From Chitinophagaceae bacterium (GTDB taxonomy: Bacteria; Bacteroidota; Bacteroidia; Chitinophagales; Chitinophagaceae), in the NCBI GenBank assembly GCA_019638625.1, contig JAHBTK010000002.1, positions 1 to 64,000 of the forward strand: a stretch of 64,000 nucleotides of DNA, read 5' to 3'. Made by a program: the position numbers and the translations under genes. A model generated the notes under the pieces. It was not told where the DNA came from. It saw only the letters and a program-made list of their open reading frames with translations, and ran no database searches. Within the stretch, counting starts at the first letter, position 1, and every line of letters starts with the position of its first letter. Shown here piece by piece: positions 26,478 through 35,830 of this stretch.

Positions 26478-27671
26478 TTAATCAAAGGAACCGGGTGTGG
26501 GCGTTTCCAGCTTTTCAAAATCATTGCTGCTGTTGTTGGTATCCTGCAGCACGATCCTTCCGTTAATGGCAGAAGCCGTTTTCCTTCTGAAGCTTTCTGC
26601 TGTATACGTATCACTGGCAAACACAAAGCCGGCGTCCAACGCTGGCGGGATACGTTTAAACCCGGCGCTTTCGGCATCTTTCAACGCCTCAAATGCATCT
26701 ATCACCACTGCATTGGGAATTTTGATCCGTGGGGCAAGCGAAGAGCCCGGAATGGGTACCTGCTCAAGCTTGTCGAAATCTTCTTTAAAGATGACAAGAC
26801 CCGGTCCGAACACGGTGATCAGCCAGTCGAATCCACCGGTAAAGTATACCCGCTCCAAGTTGGGCACCGGGGAATCCGCATCCCTTCCGTCTTCTCTTTC
26901 ATTATAGGTTTCCCAGTCTGCAGCCGAGAGGTCTACCGGGCTGGCAGGATTCAGCAGTTCATCTTTATGGTTTACGCCATCCTGGGCAATGATAATGCTG
27001 CTGCCCGGCGCCAACGGATGATCTTTGCCCGTGCCGGGAATCCGCCAGATGCTGCTTGCATATACGTGGTCGTTATCATCCTGAAAAGGAGAAGGAGGAT
27101 TGTCGGGATTGATCAAACCCGAAACACCATAGATATCGGCAATGCACAGGCTGTCCAGGTAAATCGTATCGGTAGCGTTGTTATAAATTTCTACAAACTG
27201 GTCGCTGAAATAAGTACCTCCGGAAGGTGTACGGCTGCCTGTATAATATACTTCCTTTATAACGAGATTACCCAACGCGCTGCCCTGCAGTTGCAGCTCA
27301 AAGCGGGCATCGAGCCCGGCGGTAATGACCGCGTTGTTCTGAATGGCATTGAGGGAAATGGCCTCACTGATACCGGTCAGTTGCTCTGCTTCGGCTGCCG
27401 AAAGGTTATGGGCGGCGCTGATGCTGTAGGAGCCCGGCAGCATATCCGTAAAAGATGCTTCCCCGTTACTGCCGCTAACGGCTGTTTTTACCTGTCCGTC
27501 TGTGAGGCTGGTAAGTGTAACGGTAACGCCTGCTGCCTGCTGAGGGCTGTAAGCCGGAGGATAGAGGATGGTTACCACCACCCCTGAAGTGCTCAGCTCA
27601 TTTTGCTTATCTCTTTTACAGGAGACTAAAAGAATAACGGCAGATGCCAGACATGTCATAAACTGTTTCAT
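26478..27671 (-). CDS. DUF4876-like surface lipoprotein
   Basis: A 397-residue lipoprotein (lipobox VSC, Cys 18). The N-terminal part is a beta-sandwich like carboxypeptidase-regulatory domains (GVTVTLTSLTDGQVKT, NGEASFTDMLPGSYSISA). The larger part resembles a lamin-tail-like fold (LVIKEVYYTGSRT, SDQFVEIYNNATDTIYLDS, then WRIPGTGKDHPLAPGSSII), as in DUF4876 proteins. It lies between the TonB receptor and the barrel gene in the operon and is predicted to be a surface accessory that captures or presents the receptor's ligand. Confidence 0.78.
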   Translation of the reverse strand: MKQFMTCLASAVILLVSCKRDKQNELSTSGVVVTILYPPAYSPQQAAGVTVTLTSLTDGQVKTAVSGSNGEASFTDMLPGSYSISAAHNLSAAEAEQLTGISEAISLNAIQNNAVITAGLDARFELQLQGSALGNLVIKEVYYTGSRTPSGGTYFSDQFVEIYNNATDTIYLDSLCIADIYGVSGLINPDNPPSPFQDDNDHVYASSIWRIPGTGKDHPLAPGSSIIIAQDGVNHKDELLNPASPVDLSAADWETYNEREDGRDADSPVPNLERVYFTGGFDWLITVFGPGLVIFKEDFDKLEQVPIPGSSLAPRIKIPNAVVIDAFEALKDAESAGFKRIPPALDAGFVFASDTYTAESFRRKTASAINGRIVLQDTNNSSNDFEKLETPTPGSFD

Positions 27672-27687
27672 GTACGTGTTATTGTAT

Positions 27688-30474
27688 TTAATTATTAAAG
27701 AATTGATGTTGCCTGATCTTATGATGATTATGGGCGCCCAGGACTACATTGAACTCCGCAGAGAAATACAGCGGCTCATTTCTTTTTACATAGGCACGGG
27801 TGACCTGGTTATAATGCAAGGGACGATGGTTCAGGAAATTGTTTACCCGGAACGAAAACTGGAAACCGCCTTTCCATTCCCTGGTAAACTGGACATTCAA
27901 TAAATGCAGGGGCGGGTAGCTGGTGGTAACCGCTGCCGGAATTACTCTTTTCAGCGATTCATTTTCGGGTAGCCCTGCCTGTTCCCTGGTCAGGGTGATG
28001 GTTTCTCCTTTTTTGTTGATGTATGCCACGGGCATGGGGTCCAGTCCCACCGGCCGGCTGGCTGTAAACCATATGGTTTGCCACAAAGCTGAGAATACAA
28101 GGTTGAGTTGGGGAATACGGTGGATCAGGCGGAAAGCGGTATTGAACCTTTCGCCGATCACCCTGTTGCCGGTTTGATACACGCCTACTCTTGAAGGCGC
28201 GGTAGTGCTTTGGTAAGCCCTGTCCGTATCCGTTACGGTTCCGTCATCAAAACTTTCCGTATGAATATAAGCTCCGGTGATATGAAAAGATGTCCTGAAA
28301 GGAACCACTTCCGGTATGGTAACAGCGAACTCCGTTCCTTTGTTATAGATCACCCTGTTGTTTACCGGTATATCGTAAGGCGCAAAAAAGGTATCCACGC
28401 TTAATGGTTCGTGACTGAGTACAGGCGGTCTGCCCGGCGGGGCTTCCGCTATCTTCAGCTTGTTATAGGTAAATGTCTGCAACTGCCGGTTATAGCCGAT
28501 AGCGCCCCGGGTGACCTCGTAAAAAGCAGAAAGGTTGATGATCATTCCTTTTTTTTCTACATCCAGGCCTGCCTCCCATTTGGAAACGGTATAGGGATCA
28601 ATATGCTGATCATCCAGATTGATGGTCCTGGTCGTTAATATTACCAGCCTTTCTTCCGGCTGAACGGCAAAATAATTGAAGCTGACCAGGTCGAAATAAC
28701 GGGTACCGGGGTACAACTGGCTCAGTGTGGGCGTTTTGGCGCTTACACCATACCCTGCCCGGATCCATACATCCTTCCATGTTTCAAAAGCAGCATTTAC
28801 CCTCGGTGCAACAATGGTTTTGTATTTGCTTTTAAATACACCAACAGGCACGAAATTATCCAGGCGGGCGCCTGCCTGCAGGATCAGCCGGTGATTGCCT
28901 ATGTCTGTGTGCATACGGTCCTCTATATAATATCCCAACTGGTGTATCGCGGGTATATCGGCATATGACCGTGGGCGGTCACCCATACTGTAGTTCTGAC
29001 GGGGCGGGGTAAGCGGATCAAACTGCCTGCCTGCTCCTTTGTTCATGTCCATTCTCCATTCGCTGCCGAGCATAAAGCGGTGCGCCTGGTTCCCGATTTT
29101 CTTCGACAGCGTCGTTTCCACCCTTGCATACCCGTTCAGAGGCTTGCCGTCCACTGTCGTTTGGTTGAGGTACTCGCTTTTTCCGTATACCCCGGGCTGT
29201 ACGGTATCCTTCATCGCATTTGACAATGGAAACAGGTCGCGGGTGATCAGCGACTGATAATAAGATTGCTGACGGTTATAGGTAAACGCTGCTGTGTAGT
29301 TGACCGCAGTCAGCCACGGCAGCGCGGGTCTCCATTTTCCTTCTGTGCTGGCCTTCACTGCATAATCATTGGCATAATGACGGCTTTGATAGCGCAGGTC
29401 ATCGGGATCCTGCTTCAGCTTATCCAGCGTGTTATAGCCTGACAGGATCGTTGTGGTGACAAATTTTTTGTCCGGATCCCAGGCCCTTCTCCAGGCAAGC
29501 TGCCCCTGCAGCCGGCTGTAGCGGTTGAAATGATCCCGCACATCGTTTTGCGCCGTCAGCACATCCATGCTGATATTGTAGCTGTTTTCGTTTTTGCTTT
29601 CCCTGAGCGACCGGTCGCTGAAGCCGGTGATAAAAGATGCCTGGGCCAGGTCAGGATTCAGTCGCACCCGTATTTCCGGTGGCGCTACACCAATCCTGGA
29701 GTGCACAATGATCAGCCCGGAAGTAAGGTCGCCGTATCTGGCGGAGGGAATACCCCTTATCACTTCTATGCTCTCTATGTTATCGGCGGGTATCTGCCGC
29801 AGGTCGTTGCCCATACCGGCAGCAGAGGAAAAAGGCGGAGAAGCCGAAGGGGCTGCATTCAGTATGTTTACATCGGTTTGCATATTGGCGTTATTAGACA
29901 GTGGTACACCGTCCAGTACAATTTGGGTACCCAGCGCGTTGGCACGGGCGGCGTCTGTTGTAGAGCCCACCTGGCGCAGGTTCACCTGGTTTACACTGCC
30001 GAGGTTGGGATTGGCGGCCAACTGACCCGGCACCAGTTGCAGCACGTCTGCCAGGCTGGTGGGCTGGGTATGCAGTATGGCGGTTCTGTCAATAACGGAG
30101 GCAGAACCCAGTTGCTTCGATCCGGCGATCACCGAAACTTCTTTTAACCCGACAATTCTATGCTGCAGGTACAAGGTAAGCGCCTGCGTTTGAGGCAGGT
30201 GCACGTCTGCTGTTTGTGTCACAAAACCCACCATCGTCAGGCGGATCTGGAACTGCCCGCCGGGTAAACCGCGGAACATGAATTCTCCCTTTGCATTGCT
30301 GATGACGGTTTCTTCTGATGGAAGCAACTGCACAGTCACATTCTCTAATGCTACCGAATCGGTTGAATAAACAACGCCCTTCAACATCTGCGGATCATAT
30401 TGCGCATAGCCCGGTTGCACCCCTGAAAATACATGGAGAACAATTGCTATAACGCATCTGTGCCATATGAGCAT
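27688..30474 (-). CDS. TonB-dependent outer-membrane receptor
   Basis: A 928-residue receptor with signal peptide (ending PGYAQ), a carboxypeptidase-regulatory-like domain (KGVVYSTDSVALENVTVQL, GEFMFRGLPGGQFQIRL), a plug (TSLADVLQLVPGQL, VNLRQVGSTTDAARAN, IESIEVIRGIPSARYGD) and a barrel ending in EFNVVLGAHNHHKI plus a short tail. It is the second gene of the operator-controlled operon, 104 bases after a His/Cys-rich small protein gene. The substrate is probably a metal or metal complex, judged from context only. Confidence 0.93.
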   Translation of the reverse strand: MLIWHRCVIAIVLHVFSGVQPGYAQYDPQMLKGVVYSTDSVALENVTVQLLPSEETVISNAKGEFMFRGLPGGQFQIRLTMVGFVTQTADVHLPQTQALTLYLQHRIVGLKEVSVIAGSKQLGSASVIDRTAILHTQPTSLADVLQLVPGQLAANPNLGSVNQVNLRQVGSTTDAARANALGTQIVLDGVPLSNNANMQTDVNILNAAPSASPPFSSAAGMGNDLRQIPADNIESIEVIRGIPSARYGDLTSGLIIVHSRIGVAPPEIRVRLNPDLAQASFITGFSDRSLRESKNENSYNISMDVLTAQNDVRDHFNRYSRLQGQLAWRRAWDPDKKFVTTTILSGYNTLDKLKQDPDDLRYQSRHYANDYAVKASTEGKWRPALPWLTAVNYTAAFTYNRQQSYYQSLITRDLFPLSNAMKDTVQPGVYGKSEYLNQTTVDGKPLNGYARVETTLSKKIGNQAHRFMLGSEWRMDMNKGAGRQFDPLTPPRQNYSMGDRPRSYADIPAIHQLGYYIEDRMHTDIGNHRLILQAGARLDNFVPVGVFKSKYKTIVAPRVNAAFETWKDVWIRAGYGVSAKTPTLSQLYPGTRYFDLVSFNYFAVQPEERLVILTTRTINLDDQHIDPYTVSKWEAGLDVEKKGMIINLSAFYEVTRGAIGYNRQLQTFTYNKLKIAEAPPGRPPVLSHEPLSVDTFFAPYDIPVNNRVIYNKGTEFAVTIPEVVPFRTSFHITGAYIHTESFDDGTVTDTDRAYQSTTAPSRVGVYQTGNRVIGERFNTAFRLIHRIPQLNLVFSALWQTIWFTASRPVGLDPMPVAYINKKGETITLTREQAGLPENESLKRVIPAAVTTSYPPLHLLNVQFTREWKGGFQFSFRVNNFLNHRPLHYNQVTRAYVKRNEPLYFSAEFNVVLGAHNHHKIRQHQFFNN

Positions 30475-30577
30475 AACGATGGATTCTGATACAGGCTATG
30501 AAAGAATAATAAATGACTGCTACCGCGATAACACTGACAGGCTACCGCCGGTATGCACGAGGGTCAAACAAATTTTG

Positions 30578-30922
30578 CTACAGGATGGCAGGCGGTCCCC
30601 GGTCTGCAGGCTGGTTGCCGTAGAAAGAAAGCAGATGGGTAATATACCGGGGTTGAAATGTTTCCCCTTTAAGAGGTATCAGCAGGGGGGAGATGTCAGC
30701 CGCAAAAACCTGAAACGTACCGGTCAGATGACATTCGCATACAGGGCACGGATGATGCGCATAGGCCGCTGTAAAAAAAGATTGTTCGCTTGCCCGCTCA
30801 ACTGCGGTTGAAGCATGTTCGTGATGGGAATGAACGGATTGTACCCCGAGCAGCACCGACCATATAACAAGCAGGAAGTACCCGGTAATCTTTTTTGCAT
30901 ATGGTTGACAGAAAAGATGCAT
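30578..30922 (-). CDS. His/Cys-rich small exported protein (family of three), operon leader gene
   Basis: A 114-residue protein with a single N-terminal hydrophobic segment (ITGYFLLVIWSVLLGVQSV), a His cluster (HSHHEH) right after it, a CPVCECH motif about 40 residues later and the tail DRGPPAIL. It is one of three such proteins here (see 31077 and 36252). The pattern suggests an exported or membrane-anchored metal-binding protein, reminiscent of the DUF2946-type small proteins found near metal TonB receptors in other phyla, though homology was not tested. It is the first gene of the operon that includes the TonB receptor. The operator lies 29-49 bases upstream. Confidence 0.75.
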   Translation of the reverse strand: MHLFCQPYAKKITGYFLLVIWSVLLGVQSVHSHHEHASTAVERASEQSFFTAAYAHHPCPVCECHLTGTFQVFAADISPLLIPLKGETFQPRYITHLLSFYGNQPADRGPPAIL

Positions 30923-30926
30923 CGCT

Positions 30927-30971
30927 CAAAGGTAGTATAACTATATTTATAATTGCAACAATATTGCAATT
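30927..30971 (-). promoter_or_regulatory. Zur/Fur-type operator and promoter of the long metal operon
   Basis: AATTGCAACA-A-TATTGCAATT at 30951-30971 is a palindrome with one mismatched pair. On the minus strand GTTG (30959-30956), 21 bases, then TACCTTTG (30934-30927) matches the promoter consensus, so the operator overlaps the -33 element. The predicted transcript start falls at or next to the ATG at 30922, giving an almost leaderless message. Confidence 0.7.
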
Positions 30972-31027
30972 ATTTTTTCTACCGGTCTCTTTAAAACTGC
31001 TCCCGGAATTAAAATACCCTGATTTGT

Positions 31028-31073
31028 TTTGCAAAATAATTCAGGGTGATTATATTTGCAACAGTATTGCAAA
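31028..31073 (+). promoter_or_regulatory. Zur/Fur-type operator on a consensus promoter
   Basis: TTTG at 31028-31031, 19 bases, TATATTTG at 31051-31058, an exact Bacteroidota promoter. The operator TTTGCAACA-G-TATTGCAAA (31055-31073) overlaps the -7 element and the transcript start, a position that would block transcription when bound. It lies about 85 bases from the divergent operator at 30951. Confidence 0.78.
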
Positions 31074-31076
31074 AAA

Positions 31077-31430
31077 TTGATCCACTCTACAACATACAGG
31101 CATATAGCAGCATTTTTTTTGCTCATCCTGTATGCCTTTATTTGCTTACCGGCGCATGTATGGCATCATCATGAACATCATTTCTTTCCGGATAAAGAGC
31201 CGTGCGCTGCTGATGATCTGACTATAATAAAGAAAACCGTTGGTCTTTCGCAGGAAGATTGCGCCGTTTGTACGCATCAATACTCCGGCTACAACAATGA
31301 TATCAGCATCGCCCTGGTTACGGCTGCTACAGATGTCCTTTTCCTGAATGGATACTATATCATCGCTTATTCTTCCACTCCTCTTTTTCAATTATCGAAT
31401 AAAGGTCCGCCGGCATTGTTGTGCTCCTGA
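31077..31430 (+). CDS. His/Cys-rich small exported protein (family of three)
   Basis: A 117-residue protein: hydrophobic segment (AAFFLLILYAFICLP), His cluster WHHHEHHF, CAVCTHQYS about 45 residues later and the tail NKGPPALLCS. The frame opens upstream inside the operator, but the TTG at 31077 is the likely start: it lies just after the operator and aligns exactly with the TTG at 36252 of the paralogue, with 12 residues before the FF of the membrane segment in both. It is likely secreted or membrane-anchored and metal-binding. Downstream are a small unknown gene and a COG0523 GTPase. Confidence 0.72.
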   Translation: MIHSTTYRHIAAFFLLILYAFICLPAHVWHHHEHHFFPDKEPCAADDLTIIKKTVGLSQEDCAVCTHQYSGYNNDISIALVTAATDVLFLNGYYIIAYSSTPLFQLSNKGPPALLCS

Positions 31431-31660
31431 CCACCATATGTTTTTCACCCGTATAGCCGTTCATATGCACGGTACTGCAGATCAATACCGCGGTATGATA
31501 CGGATTTCCTGCTATACATTGTCAAAAGCTGAATGGCTGCACAAAACCCCGGGGTACAAATAAGGCGCTAGCGTGTTGTTGGTTTTAGATAACTTCTGCC
31601 TGTTGTCAGGAGCAGGTGGTGTGCAATTCTTTCGGCGTTCATATAGCAGGGCAACAATAA

Positions 31661-31882
31661 ATGGCAACAATAATAATGATTCCGGAAACATTCAGGCAGT
31701 GGAAAAACTGCATAGAAAACGACTGTAAAACAGCGCTTACAAAAGATTTTGCAAAGAGAAGGCTGGCTGTATATACCGATCAGGAAAACCCTGAAACAAA
31801 AAAATTTATCCGGTTGTATGGAAAGCGGCATCTCGAGAACATTCAGCAATGGTTTCAGCAAATAGCAAACAGTCATGAGTGA
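31661..31882 (+). CDS. Conserved-looking small protein next to the COG0523 GTPase
   Basis: A 73-residue soluble protein, charged and helical (TFRQWKNCIENDCKTAL, FAKRRLAVYTDQENPETKK, LYGKRHLENIQQWFQ), with Cys residues at CIENDC. I do not recognise it. It sits 102 bases before the GTPase gene on the same strand, and I recall similar small proteins beside COG0523 genes in Bacteroidota. It could be a client or adaptor of the GTPase. ATG at 31676 (MIPETFRQW) is an alternative start. The 230 bases before it hold no operator copy; GCAACAATAA repeats partly at its start (31650-31672). Confidence 0.6.
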   Translation: MATIIMIPETFRQWKNCIENDCKTALTKDFAKRRLAVYTDQENPETKKFIRLYGKRHLENIQQWFQQIANSHE

Positions 31883-31984
31883 TCTCCGGGTGCAGCACTA
31901 ATGGCGCACGAACGCTGAATGACCCGTTGCATCCCGGATGGATATACTATAACATATATAACTAAAGCATAAAAAGAACGAAAC

Positions 31985-33229
31985 ATGTTAATGCAAACAT
32001 CGACATTGGTTGCTGAACAGGCAAACAAAAAGGGTAAATTACCGGTGACGGTATTAAGCGGCTTTCTGGGCGCCGGAAAAACGACTTTACTCAATCATAT
32101 CCTGCATAATAAAGAGGGGTTGAAAGTTGCGGTAATAGTGAACGATATGAGTGAAGTAAATGTGGACGCCCGTTTGGTGGAAGAGCAGCATACTCTTTCC
32201 CGCACCGAAGAGAAGCTGGTAGAGATGAGCAATGGTTGCATCTGCTGCACCCTCCGGGAGGATCTGATGGTAGAAGTGGAAAAGCTGGCAAAAGAAAGCA
32301 GGTTCGACTATTTGCTGATTGAAAGCACCGGCATCAGCGAACCTATTCCCGTAGCCCAGACATTTTCCTATGTAGACGAAGCAAATGGTATTGACCTTTC
32401 CCGTTTCAGCTACATCGACACTATGGTTACCGTGGTAGACTGTTTTAATTTCTTTAAAGATTTCGGAACAAATGAACTGCTGAAGGAACGTGACCTGACT
32501 GACATGGAGGGTGATCACAGGACCATCGTTAACTTATTGACAGATCAGATAGAGTTTGCAAATGTTATTATATTAAACAAAACAGATCTGGTGGATCCAC
32601 AAACACTGGGTGTTTTACGGGCTGCCATCGGCAAACTGAACCCCGGTGCAAAAATAATAAACACCTCATTCGGCAAAGTGTCCCCCCGGGAAATACTGCA
32701 TACAGGTCTTTTCGATTTTGAAGCTGCCGAAAATGCAGCGGGTTGGCAGAAGGAATTAGAAAGGGAAACACATACGCCGGAAACGGAAGAATACGGTATT
32801 GGTTCTTTTGTTTTCAGAAGCCCGAAACCATTTCACCCCGAACGTTTCTGGAAATATCTGAACGAAGGATATCCCCAAACCATTATCAGGGCCAAGGGGT
32901 TATTCTGGCTGGCATCCCGCCCTGGTGATGCCATTGGTTTTTCACAGGCAGGTGGTTCCTCCAGGATAGAAAGAGCCGGTGTATGGTGGAGCAGCATGCC
33001 GTTCAGTGAAAGGGTCCGGTATCCTTCTTTTATCCACAACCGGGATTATATAGAAAGCCGCTGGAATAAGCAATGGGGTGACAGGCTGAACGAACTGGTG
33101 TTTATCGGCCAGGATATGGAGAAGGAAAACATCATCGCAGACCTGGAAAAATGCCTGCTGCGGGATGACGAACAGCTTTTGTTTAACAAAAAGCCCCGGT
33201 TTAACGATCCTTTTCCAAAAGATATATGA
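31985..33229 (+). CDS. COG0523/CobW family GTPase, putative zinc metallochaperone
   Basis: A 414-residue G3E GTPase. The P-loop [14 protein letters not shown] is near residue 20, the metal-binding motif [10 protein letters not shown] (CxCC) near 87, the [13 protein letters not shown] segment holds Walker B-like elements, and ILNKTDLV is the guanine specificity NKxD motif. The C-terminal CobW domain follows ([15 protein letters not shown]). Members such as ZigA and ZNG1 deliver zinc to client enzymes under zinc limitation and are classic Zur targets. This is the best single clue that the region handles zinc. Confidence 0.93.
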   Translation: MLMQTSTLVAEQANKKGKLPVTVLSGFLGAGKTTLLNHILHNKEGLKVAVIVNDMSEVNVDARLVEEQHTLSRTEEKLVEMSNGCICCTLREDLMVEVEKLAKESRFDYLLIESTGISEPIPVAQTFSYVDEANGIDLSRFSYIDTMVTVVDCFNFFKDFGTNELLKERDLTDMEGDHRTIVNLLTDQIEFANVIILNKTDLVDPQTLGVLRAAIGKLNPGAKIINTSFGKVSPREILHTGLFDFEAAENAAGWQKELERETHTPETEEYGIGSFVFRSPKPFHPERFWKYLNEGYPQTIIRAKGLFWLASRPGDAIGFSQAGGSSRIERAGVWWSSMPFSERVRYPSFIHNRDYIESRWNKQWGDRLNELVFIGQDMEKENIIADLEKCLLRDDEQLLFNKKPRFNDPFPKDI

Positions 33230-33456
33230 GATACGATCTTGTTTTTGCCCGGTCGTTTGACCGGCAGGTACGGGCCCTTGCGCCCTCCCTTGTCTGCGGA
33301 ACCGAACATACCTTATTAACCCGGGTCCCATGCACAAAGGAAGACATAAAAATATTATAGCAGATAGCGGGATGTACGGAAAAATGAACCCCGGCATTGG
33401 CCTTACCCGGTACCCGGTCAAAACCCTATTGGAAATAAGAATAGGAGTAAATAATT
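33230..33456. other. Short intergenic stretch
   Basis: No gene or clear signal was seen between the GTPase stop and the next promoter. Confidence 0.4.
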
Positions 33457-33488
33457 TTGTTAGATTAATCTAACTTATATATTTTTGT
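33457..33488 (+). promoter_or_regulatory. TonB-receptor promoter with DtxR/MntR-like palindrome
   Basis: TTTG at 33457-33460, 20 bases, TATTTTTG at 33481-33488, an exact promoter match. The spacer holds the perfect 16-bp palindrome GTTAGATTAATCTAAC (33460-33475), similar in form to DtxR/IdeR/MntR operators (TTAGgTTAaCCTAA type) and clearly different from the TTTGCAACA operator family nearby. This gene therefore probably answers to iron or manganese through a second regulator. Confidence 0.7.
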
Positions 33489-33529
33489 GTACTAATAAAT
33501 GTAATAGTTATATAAACTACAGAAATATT

Positions 33530-35830
33530 ATGATAAAATATTGTGTTTCCTGTTTAGTTATATTATTGTTTTCGCTGGGCACTCCGGCTTTTTCACAGTC
33601 AGGGAAGATAAAAGGGAAAATAACTGATCTCAATGGTCAGGGTATAGAAGCGGCAACCGTTTCCATACCAAAGCTTGGTAAGGGAGGGATTTCGGATGCC
33701 TCCGGGGTGTACCGGATAGAAAATGTTGCTTACGGAACCTGGCAGTTGGAAGTAAGCTTTTTGGGGTATCAACCTTATAAGATCACCATCACGGTTGATC
33801 AGGAAGAAATCACACAGGATGTTGCGCTTAGCCCGTCTTCCGAAAGCGACCTCAACGAGGTGGTTATTTCAGGTACCATGAAGGAGGTGTCAAAGCTGGA
33901 GAGTCCTGTGCCTGTTGAAGTATATACCTCAAAATTTTTCAAAGCGAACCCGGTGCCTTCTATATTTGATGCATTGCAAAATATCAACGGCGTTCGCCCG
34001 CAGTTGAATTGTAATGTGTGCAATACCGGGGATATCCATATCAACGGGCTGGAGGGCCCTTATACCATGATACTGATCGATGGTATGCCTATCGTAAGCG
34101 GACTTTCTACTGTGTATGGACTAAGCGGTATTCCGCAATCGCTTATTGAACGGGTGGAAGTCGTAAAAGGCCCCGCCTCTACCTTATACGGTAGCGAGGC
34201 GGTAGCAGGCCTGATCAATATCATTACCAAAAAGCCGGGCAATGCTCCCCTTATCGCCGCCGATGTGTTCGGTACCACCTGGGGCGAAGTGAATACGGAT
34301 CTTGCCGCAAAATTTAAAGCGGGAGAAAAAGTACAGTCCCTGCTGGGGGTGAATTACTTCAATTATCAGAACGCCATTGACAATAATAACGACAATTTCA
34401 CGGATGTGACATTGCAGAATCGTCTGTCAGTTTTTAACAAGTGGAACTTTGATCGTAAGGATAACCGCATATTTACATTGGCAGGCAGGTATGTGTACGA
34501 AGACCGGTGGGGAGGAGAGATGAACTGGTCACGAAAATACCGCGGAGGCGATGAGGTATACGGAGAAAGTATTTATACCAACCGCTGGGAACTGTTTGGG
34601 GTTTACCAGTTGCCGGTAAGGGAAAAGATACTGTTCCAGTTCAGCACCAACGGGCACGATCAGAACAGTGTGTATGGCAGTACACCTTACCTGGCCGATC
34701 AGTACATCGGCTTTGGGCAGCTCACCTGGTTCAAAACCCTGGGTAAGCATGACCTGCTGACAGGCATTACCTATCGTTATACTTATTATGATGATAATAC
34801 CCCCGCTACCGCGGCCGCGCACGATGCCGGCATCAACAAACCTACCCATACCCGGCTTCCGGGCGTATTTCTCCAGGATGAAATTGAACTCAATGATCAT
34901 AACAGGCTGTTGTTGGGTATGCGGTATGATTATAACTCTATCCACGGAAGTATTCTTTCTCCCCGGCTGAACTACAAGTGGAGCTCACCCGACAGGAACA
35001 ATATATTACGCCTGAGCGCGGGTAACGGGTACCGGGTGGCCAATGTATTTACAGAAGACCATGCAGCGCTTACCGGCGCCAGGCAGGTTGTGTTCATCAA
35101 TGATCTGAAGCCGGAACGTTCCTGGAACGGCAACCTGAATTTTGTAAAGAAGATCTATGCAGGCAGCACCCTGATCGGCCTGGATGCCACCGCTTTCTAT
35201 ACGTATTTTACCAATAAGATCATCCCGGATTACGACACAGACGCCAACAAGATCATTTATGATAACCTGGATGGATATGGCGTATCAAAGGGTGCTTCTT
35301 TAAATGTGGATGTAGTCTTTCCCGGCGGACTTAAGATACTGGCAGGCGCCACCGCGATGGATGTGTACAATACGGAAGAAGGGGAAAAACAGCGCCAGTT
35401 GTTCGCAGAGCGTTTTACGGGCGTATGGAATATTGGTTACTCTTTCAGGCGTATAGGTCTGTCTGTTGACTATACCGGGAACCTGTACGGTCCTATGCGG
35501 TTACCCCTGCTGAGCGATACCGACCCCCGCAGTGAATACGCCCCCTGGTGGAGCATTCAGAATATCCAGTTGACCAAAAAGATCGGAGATAAAGTGGAAA
35601 TATATGGAGGTGTAAAAAACCTGTTGAACTGGACCCCTAACAAGGGAGTACCGTTCCTTATTGCCAGGGCGCATGATCCGTTCGATAAAAATGTACAGTT
35701 CGACGCGGATGGCCAGGCAATGGTAACACCGGAGAATCCTTACGGACTGACATTCGATCCGTCCTATGTGTATGGCCCCAACCAAGGTATCAGGGGCTTT
35801 TTGGGGATCCGGTATACCCTTTTGCGATAA
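33530..35830 (+). CDS. TonB-dependent receptor, CirA/FyuA-like
   Basis: A 766-residue receptor: signal peptide (CLVILLFSLGTPAFSQ), carboxypeptidase-regulatory-like domain (KGKITDLNGQGIEAATVSI), plug with NCNVCNTGDIHINGLEG (a Cys pair) and VEVVKGPASTLYGSEAVAG, and a barrel ending in GFLGIRYTLLR. The ATG at 33530 is used because the predicted transcript begins near 33495. It appears to be a single-gene unit under a DtxR-like operator and probably imports an iron or manganese complex. Confidence 0.92.
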   Translation: MIKYCVSCLVILLFSLGTPAFSQSGKIKGKITDLNGQGIEAATVSIPKLGKGGISDASGVYRIENVAYGTWQLEVSFLGYQPYKITITVDQEEITQDVALSPSSESDLNEVVISGTMKEVSKLESPVPVEVYTSKFFKANPVPSIFDALQNINGVRPQLNCNVCNTGDIHINGLEGPYTMILIDGMPIVSGLSTVYGLSGIPQSLIERVEVVKGPASTLYGSEAVAGLINIITKKPGNAPLIAADVFGTTWGEVNTDLAAKFKAGEKVQSLLGVNYFNYQNAIDNNNDNFTDVTLQNRLSVFNKWNFDRKDNRIFTLAGRYVYEDRWGGEMNWSRKYRGGDEVYGESIYTNRWELFGVYQLPVREKILFQFSTNGHDQNSVYGSTPYLADQYIGFGQLTWFKTLGKHDLLTGITYRYTYYDDNTPATAAAHDAGINKPTHTRLPGVFLQDEIELNDHNRLLLGMRYDYNSIHGSILSPRLNYKWSSPDRNNILRLSAGNGYRVANVFTEDHAALTGARQVVFINDLKPERSWNGNLNFVKKIYAGSTLIGLDATAFYTYFTNKIIPDYDTDANKIIYDNLDGYGVSKGASLNVDVVFPGGLKILAGATAMDVYNTEEGEKQRQLFAERFTGVWNIGYSFRRIGLSVDYTGNLYGPMRLPLLSDTDPRSEYAPWWSIQNIQLTKKIGDKVEIYGGVKNLLNWTPNKGVPFLIARAHDPFDKNVQFDADGQAMVTPENPYGLTFDPSYVYGPNQGIRGFLGIRYTLLR

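Noticed and set aside
29530..30147. 205-codon plus-strand frame opposite the TonB receptor
   Set aside because: Antisense shadow of the receptor plug.
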